Positions 1-5,893 are shown, counted from the first letter of the stretch. The stretch: DNA of 5,893 bases from Actinomycetes bacterium (GCA_023423475.1 JAFAFN010000451.1:1-5893); one strand, 5' to 3'. The notes: a model not told the origin generated them from the letters alone. Made by a program: numbers and translations.

Positions 1-912
1 GTCTTCGACCCCGGAGCATCGAGGGTCGCCCCGGCCCACTCCGGGGAGTCCGAGGTCGAGCTGGACACGCTCGGCGTCGCGTCGGCTGCCTCGCACATGG
101 TTCCGGCGACCTCGCCCGAGGCGCCAGTCCACTCGCCGGAGAGGCTCGACGGTGCGTCCGACGGTCAGGTGGGCGACGACGATGCCGACGACGAGTTCGA
201 CCACCTGTTCGGAGCGACGCAGTTCCGTCCGGTGTCGGCAGCGGGACTCGACGATCCGGACCAGGCCGACGTCCACCCGTCCGGACCGCTCGGTGCCGTG
301 ACCGTCGGCGTTGCGGATGCTGGTGCAGCGGTCATCGGCGCCGACTCGTCCGAACCGCCTCTCGGCGATCACGACGGGATGACGATCAGCCTGGCCGAAC
401 TCCGGGCGCTCGCGGCGAACTCCGCAGTGACTCTCCCTCCCGCCGTCTCCGGCCAGATGGTGCACGCCGTGCAGTGTGTCGACGGCCACCTGAACCCGCC
501 CTCCGCGGTGTCGTGCCGGGCTTGCGGGGTCGAGATCCCCGCGCAGGCCCATGCGAGTGTCCCGCGCCCCCGCCTCGGTCGGCTTGTGTTCTCCCACGGC
601 GATGAGCGGGTGCTCGACCGACCGCTCCTGCTCGGCCGCTCGCCGAAGACCGATGGCCCGGTCGGAGCCGAACTGCCCGAACTGGTGGTGCTCCCGAGTC
701 CGACGAAGGAGCTGTCGGGCACGCACCTCGAGGTCCGCCTCGAGGGGTGGCAGGTGGTCGTGGTTGATCGACGATCCACCAACGGCACCACGGTGCAGCT
801 CCCGCTGACAGATCCACAGCGACTGCACCCGGGGGAGCCGTTCCCTATCGTCCCGGGTACCGTCGTCGACCTCGCCGAGGAGATCCAGTTCACCTTCGAG
901 GTCGATCCGTGA
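1..912 (+). CDS. FHA-domain protein with zinc-ribbon-like motif (5' end missing)
   Basis: The frame is open from base 1, and no ribosome binding site precedes the first in-frame ATG at 97, so the true start lies upstream; 303 residues are visible. In order: a long acidic, Ala/Gly/Asp-rich and probably disordered N-terminal part (about nt 1-390); a short segment DGMTISLAELRAL (nt 373-411); a metal-site-like motif with Cys at 475, His at 487, and Cys at 514 and 523 (C-x3-H ... C-x2-C, with GHLNPP in between); then a C-terminal FHA domain (about nt 577-900). The FHA domain has the expected phosphothreonine-binding signatures GRSP (634-645), SGTH (715-726) and STNG (775-786). FHA domains bind phosphothreonine peptides, so this is most likely a cytoplasmic adaptor or substrate of the kinase encoded immediately downstream, whose GTG start overlaps this stop codon. 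No membrane segment is seen. FHA assignment is firm; zinc binding and partner are inferred. Confidence 0.9.
   Translation, partial: VFDPGASRVAPAHSGESEVELDTLGVASAASHMVPATSPEAPVHSPERLDGASDGQVGDDDADDEFDHLFGATQFRPVSAAGLDDPDQADVHPSGPLGAVTVGVADAGAAVIGADSSEPPLGDHDGMTISLAELRALAANSAVTLPPAVSGQMVHAVQCVDGHLNPPSAVSCRACGVEIPAQAHASVPRPRLGRLVFSHGDERVLDRPLLLGRSPKTDGPVGAELPELVVLPSPTKELSGTHLEVRLEGWQVVVVDRRSTNGTTVQLPLTDPQRLHPGEPFPIVPGTVVDLAEEIQFTFEVDP
898..902 (+). promoter_or_regulatory. Ribosome binding site for the kinase gene
   Basis: GAGGT lies 6 nt upstream of the GTG at 909, inside the end of the preceding gene. It supports GTG 909 over the downstream in-frame ATG at 930 and indicates translational coupling. 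Confidence 0.6.
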
Positions 913-2549
913 GCCCGGCGCGGGTGCCGATGACTCCGCCGACCCTTCCGGGTTTCGATCATCTGCGCCTGCTCGGAACCGGCGGCTACTCGGACGTCTT
1001 CCTCTACGAGCAGCAGATGCCGCGACGTGAGGTCGCCATCAAGGTGCTGCTCACCGACTCCTTGGGCCCGGCTGGCCGCCAGCAGTTCCACGACGAGGCC
1101 AACGCGATGGCGGCGGTGTCGACGCACCCCTACATCGTGACGGTCTTCCACGCCGATGTGAGTTCGGACGGCCACCCGTACCTGGTGATGGAGTACTACC
1201 CGCGGCAGAACTACAGCGTTCGTGCCCGCAGCGAGCAACTGCCCGTCGCCGAGGTGCTCCGGGTCGGCATCCAGGTCGCGAGCGCTGTCGAGACGGCGCA
1301 CCGTTCAGGGCTGCTGCATCGCGACATCAAGCCGGCGAACATCCTGACGAGCGCCTACAACCGCCCCGGTCTCACGGACTTCGGGATCGCGACCTCAGCC
1401 ACGGGTGACCACGAGGCCGAGGGGATGTCGATCCCTTGGTCGCCGCCCGAGGTGGTCGACGGTTCGGCTCCAGGTGACGCGACCGCCGACGTCTACAGCC
1501 TGGCAGCGACGGTGTACACGCTCCTCGCCGGCCGTTCCCCCTTCGAGGTGCTCGGCGGGTCGAACAAGAGCCTTGACCTCGTCGCGAGGATCAGCGCTGG
1601 CGACCCTCCGCTGACGGGTCGGCGCGACGTCCCCGAATCGCTCGAACGGGCATTGCGCCACGCGATGGATCGCAGCCCGAGCGGCCGGCCGCCGTCAGCG
1701 CTCGACTTCGCCCGCCTGCTGCAGAGCGTCGAACAGGAGCAGGGCTGGTCCCCCACGGCGATCGAGATCAGCGAGGATCCGCGCGACGTACGGAGCCGGG
1801 AGACGACTGATCCCACCGGGGCCCCGGTCGGGGACGACGGCACCCGTCTGAAGTCGCCGACCGTGATCGATTCCCAGCGTCCGCCTCCCGCCGGGCGGGC
1901 ACCTGGCTCCACCAGCGCCGTCGCGAGCGACATGACCCTGGCCAGGGGCGCCGGGGTCGGGACCGGGCCGATCATCGCAGGGGTCGGTTCCCGCCCCGTC
2001 GGGCTCTCCGGTCACGCGGGACCCCGTCCCGTACGGCCCATGCCGAGTGCAGCGGTCGAGCCGGTCGCGTCTGACCAGTCAGCTCCGATCGCCGAGCGTC
2101 ACGACGCTGTCGATCCGGGGCCGCGTCGTCGGATCGACCTGCGTGCCGTCGCTGCCGGTGCGGCGGTCCTGGTCCTGTTGCTGGGAGGGCTCGCCGCGCT
2201 CCGTGCCGTGATGGGCGACGGTGGGGTGGCCGACGACCCGGTCGCAGAGACCGAACCGACGTCGAACACGCTGCCTCCAGCCGGTCTGGGGCGCTCGGCG
2301 GCACCCACCGAGGTCGTCGTCACCCCCGGCGACGGCGAGGTGACCGTGGCATGGGAGTACCCCGGCGACACCGTGGACTCCACCGTCTTCGTGGTTCGCG
2401 AGATGAACAGCGGCGCCGAGGTCGGGCAGGTGACCGGAGCGCGCACGCTGTCGGGTCCGATGCCGGAGGGCGCGACCTGCGTGACCGTGCAAGCGAAGGT
2501 CGACGGACGTCGGGCTTCGGAACCTGCTGATGCGAAGGGCTGTCAGTGA
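909..2549 (+). CDS. Membrane Ser/Thr protein kinase with extracytoplasmic FN3-like domain
   Basis: A 546-residue Hanks-type kinase that transfers phosphate from ATP to Ser/Thr. Kinase domain is about residues 14-275: glycine loop LGTGGYSDV (22-30), ATP lysine K45 in VAIK, helix-C glutamate probably E63, catalytic loop HRDIKPAN (137-144), DFG at 157-159, and PPE (179-181). All catalytic residues are present and it is an RD kinase. The P+1 loop reads GMSIPWSPPE, with Ser174 where most bacterial kinases have Thr. A Pro/Gly/Asp-rich linker (about 281-405) contains threonines suited to autophosphorylation. Arg406-408 precede one transmembrane helix (about 411-433), placing the tail outside. The tail (465-546) looks like a fibronectin-III fold with Trp482 and two cysteines (524, 545), not PASTA repeats. 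The GTG start overlaps the upstream stop (GTGA) and has a good ribosome site. The neighbouring FHA proteins are its likely substrates or readers (inference). Confidence 0.95.
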   Translation: MSPARVPMTPPTLPGFDHLRLLGTGGYSDVFLYEQQMPRREVAIKVLLTDSLGPAGRQQFHDEANAMAAVSTHPYIVTVFHADVSSDGHPYLVMEYYPRQNYSVRARSEQLPVAEVLRVGIQVASAVETAHRSGLLHRDIKPANILTSAYNRPGLTDFGIATSATGDHEAEGMSIPWSPPEVVDGSAPGDATADVYSLAATVYTLLAGRSPFEVLGGSNKSLDLVARISAGDPPLTGRRDVPESLERALRHAMDRSPSGRPPSALDFARLLQSVEQEQGWSPTAIEISEDPRDVRSRETTDPTGAPVGDDGTRLKSPTVIDSQRPPPAGRAPGSTSAVASDMTLARGAGVGTGPIIAGVGSRPVGLSGHAGPRPVRPMPSAAVEPVASDQSAPIAERHDAVDPGPRRRIDLRAVAAGAAVLVLLLGGLAALRAVMGDGGVADDPVAETEPTSNTLPPAGLGRSAAPTEVVVTPGDGEVTVAWEYPGDTVDSTVFVVREMNSGAEVGQVTGARTLSGPMPEGATCVTVQAKVDGRRASEPADAKGCQ

Positions 2550-2563
2550 CGAGCTACTGGCAA

Positions 2564-2568
2564 GAGGA
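2564..2568 (+). promoter_or_regulatory. Ribosome binding site deciding the start of the FHA-HTH gene
   Basis: GAGGA sits 9 nt before the ATG at 2578, just after the kinase stop. The longer alternative ATG at 2530 lies inside the kinase gene, lacks a comparable site, and would add 16 residues unlike an FHA N-terminus. The start at 2578 is therefore preferred. Confidence 0.7.
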
Positions 2569-2577
2569 AGTGGGACG

Positions 2578-3261
2578 ATGACGCTCAAGGTCGACTTCTG
2601 CGGTGAGCACCACGTGGTGCCCGACGACGGATGGCTCACGATCGGACGGGAAGGGGACATCGTCATCGACGACAACCTCTACCTGCACCGGCGGTTCCTC
2701 CAGGTGGGCAGTACCGAGGGCCTCTGGTGGATCGTCAACATCGGCGATCAGCTCGCTGCCACGGTCGCCGATGCTGAAGGGCGGGTGCAGGCCTGGCTTG
2801 CTCCCCAGGCCCGTCTGCCGGTGGTGTTCTCCCACACCGTCGTACGCTTCACCGCTGGGCCGACGACCTACGAGTTCGACCTCCATCTCCAGGACGCGGT
2901 GTTCTCCGAGCCGGTTTCGATGCCGGAGACCAGCGGCGAGACGACCGTCGGACCGATGCCGTTCACCTACGACCAGCGCATGCTGGTCGTCGCACTCGCG
3001 GAGCCCGTGCTGCGTCAACACAGCAAGGGATCGAGCTCGGTGCCCAGCTCCGCGGAGGCAGCGGCCCGTCTGGGATGGACAACGACCAAGTTCAACCGAA
3101 AGCTCGACAACGTCTGTCAGAAGCTCGCCAAGATCGGTGTCCAAGGCCTGCACGGGGCACCGGGTGAGTTGGCGAGCAATCGCCGCGCACGCTTGGTCGA
3201 GTACGCGATCGCCGTCCGACTCGTCACGGCAGATGACCTGGTGATGCTCGACCCCGAGTGA
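2578..3261 (+). CDS. Divergent FHA domain fused to C-terminal (winged) helix-turn-helix
   Basis: A 227-residue soluble protein. The N-terminal part (about 3-104) follows the FHA pattern of beta strands: it keeps GRE (23-25) and a histidine at 37. The phosphate-contacting Ser of S-x-x-H is replaced (NLYLH) and the later Asn-Gly is not evident (NIGDQLA), so canonical phosphothreonine binding is doubtful. After a linker with ETTVG (121-125), the C-terminal part (about 129-225) is helical. A helix-turn-helix is suggested at 156-183, where SSAEAAARLGW is followed by a basic helix TTTKFNRKLDNVCQKL, resembling LuxR/sigma-4-type or winged HTH units. It is probably a DNA-binding regulator placed under the control of the kinase encoded 28 nt upstream; it is the last gene before an intergenic region with a promoter. 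From memory, this FHA variant (D-N-x-x-L-H-R-R-F) recurs beside actinobacterial kinases. Domain reading is good; DNA target and phospho-control are inferred. Confidence 0.85.
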   Translation: MTLKVDFCGEHHVVPDDGWLTIGREGDIVIDDNLYLHRRFLQVGSTEGLWWIVNIGDQLAATVADAEGRVQAWLAPQARLPVVFSHTVVRFTAGPTTYEFDLHLQDAVFSEPVSMPETSGETTVGPMPFTYDQRMLVVALAEPVLRQHSKGSSSVPSSAEAAARLGWTTTKFNRKLDNVCQKLAKIGVQGLHGAPGELASNRRARLVEYAIAVRLVTADDLVMLDPE

Positions 3262-3280
3262 CCCACCCTGGGGCGATCCG

Positions 3281-3294
3281 GGGGAGTGCTCCCC
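3281..3294 (+). terminator. Possible weak hairpin after the FHA-HTH gene
   Basis: GGGGA (3281-3285) and TCCCC (3290-3294) can pair across a GTGC loop, 19 nt after the stop codon. A second small hairpin, GTGGG/CCCAC with a 6-nt loop, is at 3329-3344. Neither has a T-run behind it, so intrinsic termination would be weak; attenuation or chance pairing is equally possible. Confidence 0.25.
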
Positions 3295-3352
3295 ATGTCG
3301 CTTCTAGGGGGCCAGCGTCAGGATGACGGTGGGCAGTTCCCCACGATCGAGA

Positions 3353-3381
3353 AGTAGCTGTTGCTGATCGTGTCAACTACT
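3353..3381. promoter_or_regulatory. Candidate operator: imperfect inverted repeat around the -35
   Basis: AGTAGCTG (3353-3360) and CAACTACT (3374-3381) are inverted copies matching at 7 of 8 positions. Their centres are 21 bp apart, which puts both half-sites on one face of the helix, as expected for a dimeric regulator. The spacer contains the proposed -35 hexamer, so a bound protein would block or modulate the promoter. The HTH protein encoded just upstream is an obvious but unproven candidate. One such repeat in about 200 bp could also be chance. Confidence 0.35.
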
Positions 3382-3390
3382 GCCTACCCT
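3361..3390 (+). promoter_or_regulatory. Likely sigma-70-type promoter for the membrane FHA / surface protein genes
   Basis: TTGCTG (3361-3366) and TACCCT (3385-3390) are separated by 18 bp. The -10 fits the actinobacterial TAnnnT pattern and the -35 keeps TTG. The site lies in the only intergenic region of the window (3262-3469), with the predicted RNA start near 3397 and a leader of about 70 nt. I see no riboswitch or small ORF I can support in that leader. Confidence 0.45.
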
Positions 3391-3456
3391 GCTGGCGTTC
3401 GTTGCGACAGCGGGTGATGGGAGCACCGCAGTCGTAGAGCGGCGGACGTGAGGGAG

Positions 3457-3464
3457 AGGAAGGA
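3457..3464 (+). promoter_or_regulatory. Strong ribosome binding site for the membrane FHA gene
   Basis: AGGAAGGA ends 5 nt before the GTG at 3470, within a longer purine run (3451-3464). An in-frame TGA at 3449-3451 excludes an earlier start, so GTG 3470 is well supported. Confidence 0.75.
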
Positions 3465-3469
3465 TACCC

Positions 3470-4471
3470 GTGGCTGTTGCGGGTCAACAGGTGGATGAGT
3501 CCTTGCCGTGTATCGGTCTGGCCCCGGGAGAAGCGCTGGACAGGGTCCTACGGGCGGTCGCGTCCGACGGTTCGTATCGAACCGTGCAGGTGGCCCCCGA
3601 CCGCGTCCAGTTCGCTCGCACGTTCCGTCCCACCTGGGCGATCGTGGCGGGTGTCGCGACGATCTGGATCGCTCTGCTCGGGTTCCTGTTCTTCTTCGTC
3701 TCGACGACGGAGACCTGCGTCGCCACCGTCGAGTCCGATCACGCCGGCACTCGAATCCGCCTGCACGGCCGGTTGACCGCCGCCACGCTCGGGCAGATCC
3801 GAGCGGCTCTCCGGGCCGACCAGGCTGGCGCCGCTTCGTCAGCCCCGGGTATCGGCACGCCAGTTCCTGCCGCTCCGGTCCCAGCAGCGCAGGTTTCCGC
3901 AGCGCCAGTCAGCCTGCCGGCGTCGGTCGTGGCCGAGGCGCCGGTCGCTGTCGCCCCTGCACCGGTCATCCCGGTTCCGCCGGTCGCCACGCCGGTGCCG
4001 CTGCTCGTTCCGCCACCGGCTCCCTCGGCTACACAGCTCTCCCCGACGCCAGCGTCCCCGGCCGTTCCCAACCCGGCGCAGCCGGCGCCTTCGAATGCCG
4101 ATCCCGGAGAAGACCACACGATCGTGGTCTCCCGCACGGTGACGGGAGTGTCCATCCGCTTGGACGATGGCCGGGTCATTGCCCTTACCGACTCGCTCGT
4201 GATCGGGCGGGACCCTGAAGGTCCCGACGCTGTGGCGGTCGATGACCCGGGTCGCTCGGTGTCGAAGACCCACGTGGGGCTGTCGCTCAGGGGTGGCAGG
4301 GTCGGTGTCACCGATCTGCACTCCACCAATGGAGTTCGCGTCGATCGTGGCGATGGTACGTCGGAGCAGCTCGTCGTGGGGGTCGAGGTCACCATCGGCG
4401 ACGGCACCGTGGTCCACTACGGCGACCGCAACCTCGTGGTGAGCGTGCCGGTGTTCGGCGGGGCCCTCTGA
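3470..4471 (+). CDS. Membrane-associated FHA-domain protein with Pro/Ala linker
   Basis: A 333-residue protein with a GTG start behind a strong ribosome site. Residues 1-52 form a small N-terminal module. A single hydrophobic stretch (about 55-77, containing FLFFFV) follows the basic stretch ARTFRP, and is followed by TTETCVATV and a short beta-rich part (to about 115). Residues about 118-212 are a low-complexity Pro/Ala/Val linker, surely disordered. The C-terminal FHA domain (about 215-328) has intact signatures: GRDP (246-249), SKTH (265-268) and STNG (285-288), so phosphothreonine binding is likely. DHTIVVSR (215-222) just before it is a candidate phosphorylated segment. The gene overlaps the next one by a single base (TGATG), so the two products are probably made together. 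Its likely role is to hold phosphorylated kinase or adaptor proteins at the membrane near the surface protein (inference). The topology is puzzling because an FHA domain should face the cytoplasm. Confidence 0.9.
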   Translation: MAVAGQQVDESLPCIGLAPGEALDRVLRAVASDGSYRTVQVAPDRVQFARTFRPTWAIVAGVATIWIALLGFLFFFVSTTETCVATVESDHAGTRIRLHGRLTAATLGQIRAALRADQAGAASSAPGIGTPVPAAPVPAAQVSAAPVSLPASVVAEAPVAVAPAPVIPVPPVATPVPLLVPPPAPSATQLSPTPASPAVPNPAQPAPSNADPGEDHTIVVSRTVTGVSIRLDDGRVIALTDSLVIGRDPEGPDAVAVDDPGRSVSKTHVGLSLRGGRVGVTDLHSTNGVRVDRGDGTSEQLVVGVEVTIGDGTVVHYGDRNLVVSVPVFGGAL

Positions 4472-5893
4472 TGGCGTCGCTTCTCTCGCCCGCTGTGGCG
4501 GCGACCTCCCGTGTGAGGACCGTGATGTCTTCCGGGATCCGGTCCGGTTGGACACGTCTGCGGGGCAACCCCCGCGGCTCGAGCAGCAACGCCGTGCTCG
4601 CGGTTGCAGTCGTCGGCGTCATCGTCGCCGTCTTCCTCGCCGAAGGCATGCGGGCCACCTCCTACGACCTCGAGAACGCCTCGGTCTGGGTCACACGGAA
4701 GAACGACCTGGGACGTATCAACACGCAGGTCGGCCAGCAGGATGCCGGCGAGCGGATGAGCGAGCTCGGCGAGGACATGCAGGTCGTGCAGGATGGCGCG
4801 TTCGTCGCGGTCGGGGCCGACGGGCAGTGGAACCAGGTGCTCGTCGAGAACCTCGGCACCGCGGACCCGGTGGCGATGGCGGGGAGCACGACGGTCCAGG
4901 CCGCCGGTGGCACCGTCGCGATCCACGACACAGCTGGCGGCAGCCTTCGGGTGGGCGCGACTGATGAGTTCGAGACGATCGCCGGCACATTTGGCACAGA
5001 ATCGGACACGGAGGGTGATACCGACGCCGACGACCCTGCGGGCGACGACCTGCCACAGGGCGACGGGCCGGGCCCGGCGCTCGATGTCGGCCCGGACGCC
5101 TCGGTCGAAGTCGCTCGGAACGGTCGCGTCGGTGCGCTCTCCAACGACGGCACACTCGTCGTCGTCAACCGGAACGGGACCGAGCGCTCACGTGAGCAAC
5201 TCGACATCGATTCCGGCGCTCAACTGTCGTTCGTCGGCGACGAGCCGGTCGTGCTCGACGGCGCGTCGGTCGTCCTGCCGAACGGCGAGCGTGTCGAGGT
5301 GCCCGGCACCGGACACCAGCTGCAGCTGACGGGAGACCGGGCGGACCGAGTGCTGGTCGCATCCGAGGAAGCCCTCTGGTCGATCCCGCTCGAGGGGGGC
5401 ACGGCGACATCGCTGACCGGCACGGAAGATGTGGCCACGACGCCCGGATCAGCTCGACCGGTCACCATCGCCGGCTGCACCTACGCCGCATGGGCGGGTT
5501 CGGAGCCAGCAGTGCTGCACCAGTGCGGGGACCAGCTGCAGGTGTTCCCCCTGGGCGAGGTCGCCAAGGACCTCCAAGGCGATGGGCTCATCTTCCGCGT
5601 GAACCGCGACAGCGTCGCCCTGAACGACGTGGACAGCGGGACAGTGCTCCTGATCGACGAGGACGGCTACGTCGTCGCGCAGGACTGGGAGGTGCTGGAC
5701 GAGAAGGACAACGACGACGAGGACGAAGATCGCTCCGACGAGCAGCTCCAGCAGCTCGATCCTGAACAGGACAACGTCCCCCCGGTGGCGGAGGACGACT
5801 CCTACGGCGCTCGACCGGAACTCCCGACGATCGTCACGCCCCTCGACAACGACAGTGACGCGAACGCCGACTCGCTGACGATGGAGCTCGTCG
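4471..5893 (+). CDS. Large single-pass surface protein with Ig/cadherin-like repeats (3' end missing)
   Basis: An open frame of 474 codons runs off the window end. A basic cytoplasmic N-terminus is followed by one transmembrane helix (about 39-58, NAVLAVAVVGVIVAVFLAEG), giving a type II orientation with the rest outside. Residues about 66-405 are rich in short beta strands with Gly/Asp turns and repeated phrases such as GHQLQLTG and GDQLQVFP, suggesting a beta-propeller-like region. Cys336 and Cys352 could form a disulfide. Acidic stretches occur at about 166-193 and 404-435. From 437 on, PPVAEDDSYGARP and LDNDSDANADSLT begin a cadherin/Ig-like repeat of the family with N-D-x-D calcium-type motifs; in known actinobacterial relatives such repeats continue for a further thousand residues or more (from memory). 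Start: ATG 4471 overlaps the previous stop. GTG 4522 or ATG 4525 behind a GAGGA at 4515-4519 is an alternative giving an N-terminus 17-18 residues shorter. No enzyme motif is seen; an adhesin, envelope scaffold or signalling receptor is possible. Confidence 0.88.
   Translation, partial: MASLLSPAVAATSRVRTVMSSGIRSGWTRLRGNPRGSSSNAVLAVAVVGVIVAVFLAEGMRATSYDLENASVWVTRKNDLGRINTQVGQQDAGERMSELGEDMQVVQDGAFVAVGADGQWNQVLVENLGTADPVAMAGSTTVQAAGGTVAIHDTAGGSLRVGATDEFETIAGTFGTESDTEGDTDADDPAGDDLPQGDGPGPALDVGPDASVEVARNGRVGALSNDGTLVVVNRNGTERSREQLDIDSGAQLSFVGDEPVVLDGASVVLPNGERVEVPGTGHQLQLTGDRADRVLVASEEALWSIPLEGGTATSLTGTEDVATTPGSARPVTIAGCTYAAWAGSEPAVLHQCGDQLQVFPLGEVAKDLQGDGLIFRVNRDSVALNDVDSGTVLLIDEDGYVVAQDWEVLDEKDNDDEDEDRSDEQLQQLDPEQDNVPPVAEDDSYGARPELPTIVTPLDNDSDANADSLTMELV

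Noticed and set aside
369..1301. Long open frame on the - strand (about 310 codons) across the first FHA gene and the kinase
   Set aside because: It lies opposite two clear genes with conserved motifs. Its product is Arg/Ser/His-rich with no recognisable domain, as expected for antisense frames in GC-rich coding DNA.
4111..4130. Hairpin AGACCAC-ACGATC-GTGGTCT inside the membrane FHA gene
   Set aside because: A 7-bp stem in coding sequence at the linker/FHA boundary, with no T-run. Probably chance in GC-rich DNA, though conservation of synonymous sites could be examined.
4208..4226. Hairpin CGGGACC-CTGAA-GGTCCCG
   Set aside because: It encodes the conserved FHA stretch GRDPEGP, so the symmetry is explained by codon choice; no regulatory context.
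3739..4555. Two overlapping - strand open frames opposite the membrane FHA gene
   Set aside because: They mirror the Pro/Ala-rich linker and give Gly/Thr- and Arg-rich low-complexity products. There is no domain and no sign of a promoter for them.
5308..5540. Repeated CAGCTGCAG-type words (near 5318 and 5533)
   Set aside because: They encode similar short strand phrases (QLQL, QLQV) of the propeller-like region. This is protein-level similarity, not a DNA repeat or mobile element.
1..5893. Search for tRNA, rRNA, CRISPR arrays, insertion sequences, phage or attachment sites
   Set aside because: Nothing seen: no direct repeat arrays, no transposase-like product, no terminal inverted repeats. 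The sequence is nearly continuous + strand coding.

Overview
This window is GC-rich and almost fully coding on the + strand, with tightly coupled genes, GTG as well as ATG starts, and strong third-position G/C bias. All genes belong to families typical of Actinomycetota: a Hanks-type Ser/Thr kinase with an extracytoplasmic tail, three different FHA-domain proteins, and the N-terminal part of a very large membrane-anchored Ig/cadherin-like protein. A marine or freshwater acidimicrobial lineage would fit, but that is a guess; phylum level is as far as the sequence supports. Both end genes are cut by the window edges.

Region 1 (1-3261) is one operon segment. It holds the 3' part of a cytoplasmic FHA protein with a Cys/His zinc-ribbon-like motif (1-912). 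This overlaps by 4 nt (GTGA) a Ser/Thr kinase with one transmembrane helix and an outside fibronectin-III-like domain (909-2549). After 28 nt comes a small protein with a degenerate FHA domain fused to a helix-turn-helix (2578-3261).

Region 2 (3262-3469) is the only real intergenic gap. It carries a weak hairpin, a plausible sigma-70-type promoter (TTGCTG / TACCCT) and an imperfect inverted repeat, AGTAGCTG / CAACTACT, that brackets the -35. A very strong Shine-Dalgarno precedes the next gene.

Region 3 (3470-5893) is a second transcription unit. It encodes a membrane-associated FHA protein with a long Pro/Ala linker (3470-4471), overlapping by one base (TGATG) a large single-pass surface protein (4471 to beyond the end). 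The surface protein has a beta-propeller-like outer region, an acidic linker, and the start of a cadherin/Ig-like repeat array.

Working model (inference): the kinase senses something outside through its FN3-like tail. It phosphorylates threonines in itself and in the FHA proteins, which then dock on each other. The membrane FHA protein and the surface protein would be an output or scaffold at the envelope, and the FHA-HTH protein could carry the signal to DNA, possibly to the promoter directly downstream of it. From memory, related actinobacterial loci also carry MoxR ATPase, DUF58, transglutaminase and PP2C phosphatase genes; none is visible here, so they would have to lie outside the window.
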